Both the position numbers and the translations under genes were made by a program. Below the pieces are notes generated by a model. It had not been told where the DNA came from. It searched no databases and saw only the letters and a list, made by a program, of their open reading frames with translations. DNA of 64,000 bases from Casimicrobiaceae bacterium (GTDB lineage: Bacteria > Pseudomonadota > Gammaproteobacteria > Burkholderiales > Casimicrobiaceae): positions 1 to 64,000 of the forward strand of contig JAPKHK010000008.1 of the NCBI GenBank assembly GCA_026646885.1, given 5' to 3'. Each line of letters starts with the position of its first letter. Position 1 is the stretch's first letter. Positions 29,777 to 37,153 of the stretch are shown here, piece by piece.

Positions 29777-31234
29777 ATGAACGCCGAAGAACTGCCTCTG
29801 GTGCTGGTCGTCGATGACGAACAGCGCTCCCTCGAGGCTTTGCGCCGAACGCTCGAAGAAGAGTTTCGCGTCGTCATGGCAGCCAGCGCCGAAGACGCCT
29901 TGCGCGTGCTGGAGTCGGAATTCGTGCAAGTGGTGCTCTCCGATCAGCGCATGCCCAATATGAGCGGTGTGGAGTTTCTGCGCCAGGTGCGCGCACAGTG
30001 GCCGGACGTCATTCGCGTGATCATCTCGGGCTACACCGACCCCGCCGATATCATCGCCGCGGTCAACGATGCCGGCATCTATCAGTTCATCCACAAGCCG
30101 TGGCTGCCCGATTCACTGCTGCTGTCGGTGCGCGGCGCGGCCCAGCTCTACCAGTTGCAGCGCGAGAACCAACTGCTCAACGTCGAACTGCGCGCCACCG
30201 AGCCGGTGTTGCGCGGGCGAGTGGAGGCCAAGCGCGAAGCCTTGCTCAAGAAGAACGCCCATGACGGCATCGCCCGCGCCAAGGACAGCCCCATGAATGC
30301 GCTCTGTGCCATTGCGCACAAAGTCGCGCGTTACGACATTCCCGTTTTGTTGACCGGCGAATCCGGCACCGGCAAGGAGCTTCTGGCCCGCGCCATCCAT
30401 TACCACAGCACGCGCGCGGGCCGCGCTTTCGTGGTGGAGAACTGCGCCGCCCTGCCCGAGCAGTTGCTGGAAAGCGAACTCTTCGGGCACAAGCGCGGCT
30501 CATTTACCGGCGCCTATGAAGACCGCATCGGACTTTTTCAGCAGGCCGATGGCGGCACAATTTTTCTGGATGAAATCGGCGACACCTCGCCCGGCTTTCA
30601 AGTCAAGATGTTGCGCGTTCTACAGGAGGGCGAAATTCGTCCGGTGGGGGGCGCCCGGCCCTTGAAGATCAACGTCCGGGTGATTTCCGCCACCAATGCC
30701 GATTTGCAAGAGGCGGTGCGCACTGGGCGCTTCCGCGCCGACCTTTATTATCGCCTTTCGGCTTTCTCACTGGTGCTGCCGAGTTTGCGCGAGCGCCCCA
30801 TGGACATTCCGCTGATTGCCACTCAGCTCTTGGCCGATGTCGGCAAAGCGCTGGGCAAACCGGTGTCGGGCTTCAGCCGTGAAGCCATGGATTTCCTGTG
30901 TCGCTACCATTGGCCCGGCAATGTGCGCCAACTGCAAAACGAGATCTATCGCATGGTGGCGCTGACCGAGAACCAAACCTTGGGAGCCGATTTGCTTTCG
31001 GCCGCCATCGTGCGCGGCGCCGACCTCGACGACGAACCCGAGCTCGAGCACCTCGCGCGCTTGAATGGCAGTCTCAAGGATCGGTTGGAGACCTTGGAAA
31101 GCCGCCTGATTCGCGAAGTGATGGTGCGCCATCGCTGGAACAAGACCAAAGCCGCAGAGGAGCTGGGGCTCTCGCGCGTGGGCTTGCGCGGCAAACTCCT
31201 GCGTTACGGCATGGAAAAAACGGAGCGTCAGTGA
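29777..31234 (+). CDS. hoxA: HoxA/HupR NtrC-type response regulator of hydrogenase genes
   Basis: 485 residues. The receiver domain (1-125) has acidic pocket DDE at 13-15 and acceptor Asp56 in LSDQRMP. The AAA+ domain has Walker A GESGTGKE and a sigma-54-contact loop that reads GSFTGA at 241-246, where the usual motif is GAFTGA. A Fis-type helix-turn-helix ends the protein (KTKAAEELGLSRVGLRGKL). Characterised homologues activate hydrogenase promoters when unphosphorylated and are silenced by the HoxJ/HupT kinase. GAGAGG precedes ATG 29777. It overlaps hoxB by 4 nt. Confidence 0.95.
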   Translation: MNAEELPLVLVVDDEQRSLEALRRTLEEEFRVVMAASAEDALRVLESEFVQVVLSDQRMPNMSGVEFLRQVRAQWPDVIRVIISGYTDPADIIAAVNDAGIYQFIHKPWLPDSLLLSVRGAAQLYQLQRENQLLNVELRATEPVLRGRVEAKREALLKKNAHDGIARAKDSPMNALCAIAHKVARYDIPVLLTGESGTGKELLARAIHYHSTRAGRAFVVENCAALPEQLLESELFGHKRGSFTGAYEDRIGLFQQADGGTIFLDEIGDTSPGFQVKMLRVLQEGEIRPVGGARPLKINVRVISATNADLQEAVRTGRFRADLYYRLSAFSLVLPSLRERPMDIPLIATQLLADVGKALGKPVSGFSREAMDFLCRYHWPGNVRQLQNEIYRMVALTENQTLGADLLSAAIVRGADLDDEPELEHLARLNGSLKDRLETLESRLIREVMVRHRWNKTKAAEELGLSRVGLRGKLLRYGMEKTERQ

Positions 31235-32238
31235 ACCGGGAGCTGAACGTTCTCTGGCTCCAATCCGGCGGCTGCGGCGGCTGCTCGATGTCTTGGTTGT
31301 GTGCCGATGGCCGCGACTTCTTCAGCAATCTGGCAAGCGCCGGCATACGCCTTCTGTGGCACCCTGCGCTCGCCGAAGAAAACGGCGCCGAGATGCAAGG
31401 CATTCTTGCCGATTGCTTCGCCGGCCGCCTAAGGCTCGATGTGCTCTGCCTCGAAGGGGCGGTGATGCGCGGCCCGGCGAACACCGGGCGCTTTCATTTG
31501 ATGGCCGGTTCGGGCGAACCGATGATGGCTTGGATCACCAAGCTCGCCGCCGCGGCACAGCATGTGATCGCCGTCGGCAGTTGCGCCGCTTTCGGAGGTT
31601 TGCCCGCCGGGCCGGGTTCCATCACCGATGCCTGCGGTCTGCAATATGAAGGCGAGCAACCCGGCGGTCTCCTGGGTGCGGACTGGGTGTCACGCGGCGG
31701 TTTGCCGGTCATCAACGTCTCGGGCTGCCCGGTACACCCCAATTGGGTACTGGAAACGCTCTATGCCCTGGCCCTGGAAGAAGTCAATGCCAATGCGCTG
31801 GACGCTTTGGGCCGGCCGCGCCATTACGCCGATCAGTTGGTTCATCACGGCTGCGCTCGCAACGAATATTACGAATTCAAGGCCAGTGCCGAGAAACCCT
31901 CGAACTTGGGTTGCCTCATGGAGCATTTGGGCTGCAAAGGCACGCAAGCGCACGCCGATTGCAACACGAGGCTGTGGAACGGCGAAGGCTCTTGCACACG
32001 CGGGGGTTACGCCTGCGTCAGTTGCACCGAGCCCGGATTCGAAAACCCCGGCCACCCTTTCCAGCAAACCCCTAAGGTCGCCGGCATTCCAGTGGGCCTG
32101 CCCACCGACATGCCCAAGGCCTGGTTCGTGGCGCTGGCGGCATTGTCGAAATCGGCAACGCCCAAACGCGTGCGCGAAAACGCCGTCGCCGACCACTTGG
32201 TGGTTTCGCCGACACAGAAGAAAACGGGCTTGCGATGA
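31231..32238 (+). CDS. hoxB: H2-sensing regulatory hydrogenase small subunit
   Basis: 335 residues from GTG 31231, overlapping the hoxA stop. Cluster-binding cysteines start with GGCGGC (Cys15, Cys18) and include VGSCAAFGG, SGCPVHPNW, and the C-terminal HHGCARNEYYEFK, GCLMEHLGCKG and CVSCTEPGF. There is no Tat signal or membrane anchor, which separates sensor (HupU/HoxB) subunits from exported uptake subunits. It pairs with HoxC and relays the H2 signal to HoxJ. Confidence 0.95.
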   Translation: MNRELNVLWLQSGGCGGCSMSWLCADGRDFFSNLASAGIRLLWHPALAEENGAEMQGILADCFAGRLRLDVLCLEGAVMRGPANTGRFHLMAGSGEPMMAWITKLAAAAQHVIAVGSCAAFGGLPAGPGSITDACGLQYEGEQPGGLLGADWVSRGGLPVINVSGCPVHPNWVLETLYALALEEVNANALDALGRPRHYADQLVHHGCARNEYYEFKASAEKPSNLGCLMEHLGCKGTQAHADCNTRLWNGEGSCTRGGYACVSCTEPGFENPGHPFQQTPKVAGIPVGLPTDMPKAWFVALAALSKSATPKRVRENAVADHLVVSPTQKKTGLR

Positions 32239-33686
32239 GCCGTCGGGTTGTCGGGCCCTTCAATCGCGTCGAGGGTGACCTCGAAATCGCGCTTGACATC
32301 GTTGCTGGCCAAGTACGCGAAGCGCGCATCAACGCGCCGCTTTTCCGCGGCTTCGAAAGCCTGCTGGTTGGACGACCGGCGCTCGATGCGCTGGTGATCG
32401 TGCCGCGCATCTGCGGCATTTGTTCGGTTTCTCAATCCATCGCCGCGGCCTCGGCCATCGCCAACGCCTGCGGCGCGGTACCGCCACCCAATGGCGAACG
32501 CGCGCTCAATTTGATGCATGCGGCGGAAAATCTCGCCGACCACTTCACCCATTTCTATCTCTTCTTCATGCCGGATTTCGCCCGCGAAGTCTATTCCGGC
32601 CGAACTTGGTTTGCCGCCGCCGAGCAGCGCTTCAAAGCCATGCGCGGCAGTGCCGCGCGCGAAGTGCCGGCGGTACGAGCCGACTTTCTGCACGTCATGG
32701 GTTATCTGGCGGGGAAGTGGCCGCACAGCCTTTCGATTCAGCCCGGGGGCTCCTCGCGGGCGGTCAAAGCGGCGGAAAGAGTGCGCCTTCTGGCACTGGT
32801 GCGCGAATTGCGCAGCTATCTCGAAACCCGCACCTTCGGCGATGCGCTGGAGCATATCGCCGCGATCGATAGCGTCGAAGCGCTCACGAATTGGCGCGAC
32901 ACCAGGGCACCCGCAAGCAGCGATTTTCGGCTGTTCCTGGAAATCGCCCGCGACTGCGCACTTCAAGACCTGGGTCGCGCGACCGACCACTTCCTTTCCT
33001 TTGGTGCTTATCGCAAGGGCGACAGCCCGGTGTTCGCGCGCGGGCATTGGTATCAGCATGTGGTGCATGCCTTGGACCCGGCCGGCATCACCGAGGACCA
33101 TAGCCACGCCTGGCTAACCGCCACCGAAGCACCGCTCGCGCCCGCTCAAGGAGTGACCCAGCCGGTATTGGACAAGCCCGATGCCTACACCTGGTGCAAA
33201 GCGCCGCGGCTCTATGGTGCGGTGGTGGAAACCGGCGCCCTGGCGAGGCAGTTGATCGACGGCCATCCGTTGGCGCGCGCTTTGGTCGAAGAAAGCGGCG
33301 GCAATGTGCGCAATCGCGTGCTCGCGCGCCTTTTGGAAGTGGCGCGCTTGGTTCCGCTGATCGAGGGCTGGCTGCAAGAACTGGAAGCCGGCGCGCCTTA
33401 TTTCGCGCCGCTGGAAATGCCCCGCCACGCCGAGGGCATGGGGCTGGTGGAAGCGGCGCGCGGCAGCCTCGGGCACTGGATAACCATTGACGACGGGCGC
33501 TTGGCACATTACCAAATCATCTCGCCCACCACTTGGAATTTTTCCCCGCGCGACCGCAACGGCCAGCCCGGCGCCGCCGAGCTGGCGCTGCAAGGCGCGC
33601 CGGTGCAGGCGGGCGAAGACACGCCGGTCGCGGTGCAACACGTCGTGCGGTCGTTTGATCCGTGTATGGTGTGTACGGTGCATTGA
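32235..33686 (+). CDS. hoxC: H2-sensing regulatory hydrogenase large subunit
   Basis: 483 residues. Nickel ligands are Cys60 and Cys63 in RICGICS and Cys477 and Cys480 in DPCMVC. The protein ends DPCMVCTVH, with nothing after the conserved His. The C-terminal extension that a protease normally removes is absent, as in sensor hydrogenases (HupV/HoxC). The start overlaps hoxB by 4 nt (ATGA). It is the last gene before the interruption that separates it from hoxJ. Confidence 0.96.
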   Translation: MSRRVVGPFNRVEGDLEIALDIVAGQVREARINAPLFRGFESLLVGRPALDALVIVPRICGICSVSQSIAAASAIANACGAVPPPNGERALNLMHAAENLADHFTHFYLFFMPDFAREVYSGRTWFAAAEQRFKAMRGSAAREVPAVRADFLHVMGYLAGKWPHSLSIQPGGSSRAVKAAERVRLLALVRELRSYLETRTFGDALEHIAAIDSVEALTNWRDTRAPASSDFRLFLEIARDCALQDLGRATDHFLSFGAYRKGDSPVFARGHWYQHVVHALDPAGITEDHSHAWLTATEAPLAPAQGVTQPVLDKPDAYTWCKAPRLYGAVVETGALARQLIDGHPLARALVEESGGNVRNRVLARLLEVARLVPLIEGWLQELEAGAPYFAPLEMPRHAEGMGLVEAARGSLGHWITIDDGRLAHYQIISPTTWNFSPRDRNGQPGAAELALQGAPVQAGEDTPVAVQHVVRSFDPCMVCTVH

Positions 33687-33744
33687 CAAAGAAGTTAACC
33701 GAAAAAGGACGTGCCTTGCTCGCCACTCTGCCGGGGGCGGCGGC

Positions 33745-33955
33745 ATGATGCGGCGCGTGTTCAATGCGCAGATGGGGCGGCCGGTCGACCGCATTGGCCA
33801 CGACTATGGCGCGCTCTGGCAAAAGAGGTAATTGGCGTGCAAGAGTGTAGAAAGGGGTATTTGCGGTGCTGACCACGCTCATCAATCGTAAGGCGCTCGA
33901 AGCACTGGCTGGCGGCACCGGCTTCCAGCGCGGCGCATGTGTTCAATGGCGATGA
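33745..33955 (+). pseudogene. Short gene remnants between hoxC and the Fic gene
   Basis: Two small open frames occupy a stretch that otherwise shows no gene. The first, 33745-33831, encodes 28 residues including MGRPVDRIGHDYGALWQKR; I do not recognise it. The second, 33866-33955, encodes 29 residues with ALEALAGGTGFQRG, which resembles the segment just ahead of SWIM zinc fingers in larger proteins. Both look like fragments rather than genes. They suggest decay or insertion at this point. The remaining sequence of the 380-nt gap holds only the dyads listed next. Confidence 0.3.
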
Positions 33956-33985
33956 GCACACGGACCCTGTATCGTGCCCAATCGA

Positions 33986-34055
33986 TGGCGCGTTTATGGA
34001 CAAATCGCGCCAATCCGAGTAGTGTATTGGCGCGTAAGCGTTTTACGCGCCAATA
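33986..34055. promoter_or_regulatory. Paired operator-like dyads upstream of the Fic-fold gene
   Basis: A perfect 13-bp inverted repeat, TATTGGCGCGTAA (34025-34037) and its complement (34043-34055), has a 5-nt spacer and ends 12 nt before the start codon. A second, looser dyad of the same element lies just upstream: TGGCGCG near 33987 and CGCGCCA near 34007. So four copies of the half-site TTGGCGCG or its complement occur within 70 nt. No T-tract follows, so an operator is likelier than a terminator; the winged-helix domain of the adjacent gene could be the ligand. Confidence 0.6.
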
Positions 34056-34067
34056 AAAGGCTGAATC

Positions 34068-35489
34068 GTGCCAAAAAAGCTGCCTGGAGATTTGTCAGCA
34101 CAAATCATCGCCGCGCTTGCCCGGTATTCCGAGGGGGCCGGCATGGATGAGCTGCATGCCGCTCTAGGCCCCATCGTCAGCCGCCGCAGCTTGCAACGCC
34201 GGCTGGCCGAGCTTTTGGCGCGGCAACAGGTTCGGACAGAGGGCGTTGGGCGAGCGACCAAGTATCGCGTTTCGGTGATCCATGCCACCGCGAGCGCCTC
34301 CTTGAAGCTCGCACTTTCATCTTGGGCGATCGGCGAAGTCTACGTGCCGACCTCGCCCGAAGGCGAGCAGATCAAAGCCTACGTTCGCCAGCCCGTCCAG
34401 CTTCGCGAGCCGGTGGGCTATGTCCCGAAATTTCTCGAAGCTTATCGTCCCAACGAAACGCACTACCTGCCCGAGGTCTTGCGCGTGCAACTGCATTCCT
34501 TGGGGCGTTCGCCGGCTGAGCAAACCGCCGCCGGCACCTTTGCTCGCGACATCTTGAACCGGCTGCTGATCGACCTCTCGTGGGCTTCGTCGCGGCTGGA
34601 GGGCAATACCTACACCCGGCTCGACACCGAGCGCCTGATCGAATACGGCCAAGCCGCCGAGGGCAAGGATGCCCTGGAAACCCAGATGATCCTCAATCAC
34701 AAGGCCGCCATCGAATACTTGGTGCGCGAGGTGGATCGAGTCGGTGTGGACACCGCAACCATGCGCGCCCTCCATGCCTTGCTTTCCGATGGTCTTTTGC
34801 ACGAGGCTCAGGCCGGCGGGCGGGTGCGCAATCGGGCCGTGGAAATCGGGAGCAGTGTCTATTTGCCCGTGGCAGTGCCGCAGCGCCTGGAGGAGCTGTT
34901 CGGCGTTGTCCTTAGCATGGCAGCGGAAATCAGCGATCCCTTCGAGCAAGCATTCTTTCTCATGGTGCATCTGCCTTACCTGCAGCCCTTCGTGGACGTG
35001 AACAAACGCGTGGCACGCCTGGCGGCAAACATTCCGCTGATTCGCCGCAACCTTTGCCCGCTGTCCTTCATCGACGTTCCCGAGCAGGCCTACATCGATG
35101 CCATGTTAGGCGTTTATGAGCTGAACCGAATCGAATTGCTGCGCGACGTGTTCGTCTCGGCCTACGCACGGTCCTGTCAGCAATACGTGGCGGTGCGACA
35201 ACAATTGATGCCACCCGATACTTTCCGCTTGCGTTACCGGGCAGAGCTCACCGAAACGGTGCGAGCGATCGTGCGCCGTGGTCTCGACGCAAGTGCGGCA
35301 ACCATTCGGGCAGCCACGCCGGTCAAGGTGGCCGAGGACGATCGGGAGCGGTTCCTCGCCGTAGTTGAGGAAGAGTTCAAGAACCTGCATGAAGACAACG
35401 CCATCCGTTTCGGGCTCAGACCTTTGGAGTTTGCTGCCTGGAAGCGGGCGCGCCGCGACGCCGGTAAAAAGCGCGAGAAATTGCCTTGA
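34068..35489 (+). CDS. Winged-helix Fic-fold protein lacking the catalytic histidine
   Basis: 473 residues from GTG 34068, with AAAGG 8 nt upstream. Residues about 10-70 form a winged helix (ISRRSLQRRLAELLARQQV-like). Residues about 155-345 match the Fic core. The Fic motif HxFx(D/E)GNGRxxR is degenerate: QPFVDVNKRVAR, residues 306-317, with Gln306 in place of the catalytic His and DVNK in place of DGNG. An inhibitory-helix-like motif (S/T)xxxE(G/N) appears as SSRLEG at 174-179. AMP transfer is therefore doubtful; a transcriptional or antitoxin-like role is possible. It sits inside the hox cluster but has no evident link to hydrogenase. Confidence 0.8.
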   Translation: MPKKLPGDLSAQIIAALARYSEGAGMDELHAALGPIVSRRSLQRRLAELLARQQVRTEGVGRATKYRVSVIHATASASLKLALSSWAIGEVYVPTSPEGEQIKAYVRQPVQLREPVGYVPKFLEAYRPNETHYLPEVLRVQLHSLGRSPAEQTAAGTFARDILNRLLIDLSWASSRLEGNTYTRLDTERLIEYGQAAEGKDALETQMILNHKAAIEYLVREVDRVGVDTATMRALHALLSDGLLHEAQAGGRVRNRAVEIGSSVYLPVAVPQRLEELFGVVLSMAAEISDPFEQAFFLMVHLPYLQPFVDVNKRVARLAANIPLIRRNLCPLSFIDVPEQAYIDAMLGVYELNRIELLRDVFVSAYARSCQQYVAVRQQLMPPDTFRLRYRAELTETVRAIVRRGLDASAATIRAATPVKVAEDDRERFLAVVEEEFKNLHEDNAIRFGLRPLEFAAWKRARRDAGKKREKLP

Positions 35490-35601
35490 GACCCTTTACG
35501 ATCGACTTGGCGCGGGCCGGATTCCGGTGCAGACGTATACTGCTTCGGTGTCGCCCTTGTTGTGGCGGCAGTGCGATCTCGGCTAGTTCAGTGAGCTGCC
35601 C

Positions 35602-36993
35602 ATGACCCCGACCCGCAAAAACCGCCCTCCGCATCCCCGCCGCCGCGTCGCGCCCATGGCGTCGATGCTGCGCGGGCTGCATCTCGATGCCGGGCGAGAA
35701 AGCCTGGCCGCCAGTATCAATGAAGAAACCTGGCTTGACGTCATTCGCAAGATGGACGAGGTGTACAGCGAACTGGTACACAACGAAATCGAGCTCGAAG
35801 AAAAAAACGCCGAACTCGAACGCTCGCACCGTTTCGTCTACAGCGTGCTGGAGGCGATGTCTGACGTACTCGTGGTCTGCGACCGGCGCGGCAAGGTGCA
35901 GGAAGTGAACCGCGCCTTCTTGAAGTTGGTCGGGCGCGGCGAAGCGGAGCTGGTGGGCGCCGATCTCGCCAGCCTGTTTGCCGATGAGGCCTCGCGGGAA
36001 AAGGTGTTGCCTTTGGGCGCGGCGCCAGGGCCCTTGACCGACTGCGAACTACGTTTTCTTGCGGCCGACGGCAAAGCCATCGCCGTGGCGGTGAACGGCT
36101 CGGAGTTGCGCGACGCCAGCCATCATCTGCAAGGCATGGTGCTGATTGGCCGCCCCACGGGTGAGCTGCGACGCGCCTATCAGCAGCTCACCGAAGCGCA
36201 CGAAACGCTGAAACGCACGCAACAGCAATTGGTGCAAACCGAAAAAATGGCGAGCCTCGGCCAATTGGTGGCCGGCGTGGCGCACGAGCTCAACAACCCG
36301 ATCAGCTTCATTTTGGGCAATGTATTTTCGCTGCAACGCTATTTGCAAAGAGTCGAGAGCTATCTCGAACTGGTGCATGAAGGCGCACCGTCCGATGCGC
36401 TGGCGGAAGCGCGCCTGCGCTTGCGCATCGACCACATTCTCAAAGACTTGCCGTCGCTGCTCGACGGCACCATCGAAGGCGCCGAACGCTCGCGCGACAT
36501 CGTCGATGCCTTGAAGCGTTTTTCCGCCGCCGACCGCGGCGAAGAGTTGGTGTTCGATCTCGCCGAAGTGGTGCAGCGCGCCGTGCATTGGGTGAGCAAA
36601 GCCGCTTCGCATCGCTTCCAAGTGAGCGTCGAGCTGCCCGAACGTTTGCCGGTCAAAGGTTCGCCGGGCCAATTGCAGCAAGTGTTTATCAACCTGGTGC
36701 AAAACGCCGCCGATGCTACCGCCAAACAAGTCGCCCCCGCCCTGGTGGTGAAGGGCAGGATCGAAGGCGAAATGCTGCATCTGAGCTTTCACGACAACGG
36801 CCCCGGCATTCCGCCCGAGACCTTGAGCAAAATTTTCGATCCCTTCTTCACCACCAAACCCATAGGCAAAGGCACCGGGCTTGGCCTGTCAATCAGCTAC
36901 GGCATCGTCGAGCGCCACGGCGGCAGCCTGAGTGTCGCCAACCATCCGCAGGGCGGGGCGGAATTCGAGTTGAGGCTGCCGCTGGCGGGGTGA
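35602..36993 (+). CDS. hoxJ: HoxJ/HupT hydrogenase sensor histidine kinase
   Basis: 463 residues with no membrane segment. An N-terminal coiled coil and PAS domain (about 75-185) precede the dimerisation/H-box ([14 protein letters not shown], His228) and the ATPase domain (N box [15 protein letters not shown]1 NDGPGIPP-like, F box FDPFFTTK, G2 [11 protein letters not shown]). All kinase boxes look intact. In H2-sensing systems it docks on HoxBC and controls HoxA phosphorylation. It is separated from hoxC by 1.9 kb that hold the Fic-fold gene, so its transcription may depend on a local promoter within 35490-35601. Confidence 0.93.
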   Translation: MTPTRKNRPPHPRRRVAPMASMLRGLHLDAGRESLAASINEETWLDVIRKMDEVYSELVHNEIELEEKNAELERSHRFVYSVLEAMSDVLVVCDRRGKVQEVNRAFLKLVGRGEAELVGADLASLFADEASREKVLPLGAAPGPLTDCELRFLAADGKAIAVAVNGSELRDASHHLQGMVLIGRPTGELRRAYQQLTEAHETLKRTQQQLVQTEKMASLGQLVAGVAHELNNPISFILGNVFSLQRYLQRVESYLELVHEGAPSDALAEARLRLRIDHILKDLPSLLDGTIEGAERSRDIVDALKRFSAADRGEELVFDLAEVVQRAVHWVSKAASHRFQVSVELPERLPVKGSPGQLQQVFINLVQNAADATAKQVAPALVVKGRIEGEMLHLSFHDNGPGIPPETLSKIFDPFFTTKPIGKGTGLGLSISYGIVERHGGSLSVANHPQGGAEFELRLPLAG

Positions 36994-37084
36994 GCGGCTG
37001 GAGGGTCAGGGGGTGCACTTTGCCCAGACTACTTCGTGGCGACACACGCAACACACTGAAAATAGACACAAAACACGCAATATT

Positions 37085-37114
37085 CAAATAAGCTCACAAT
37101 ACTGCTCTTATTTG
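37085..37114. promoter_or_regulatory. AT-rich dyad upstream of the DUF4143 ATPase
   Basis: CAAATAAG at 37085-37092 and CTTATTTG at 37107-37114 form a perfect 8-bp inverted repeat with a 14-nt spacer, 39 nt before the ATPase start. The flanking 37020-37150 is clearly poorer in GC than the surroundings. It probably holds the promoter and operator of the next gene. Confidence 0.4.
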
Positions 37115-37153
37115 CTGTATTCTTGCATCCATTCTCTGATCCTGTCCGCAAGA

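Noticed and set aside
34025-34055. Perfect dyad as a rho-independent terminator for hoxC
   Set aside because: No T-tract follows on either side, it lies 340 nt past hoxC, and a second related dyad upstream points to an operator.
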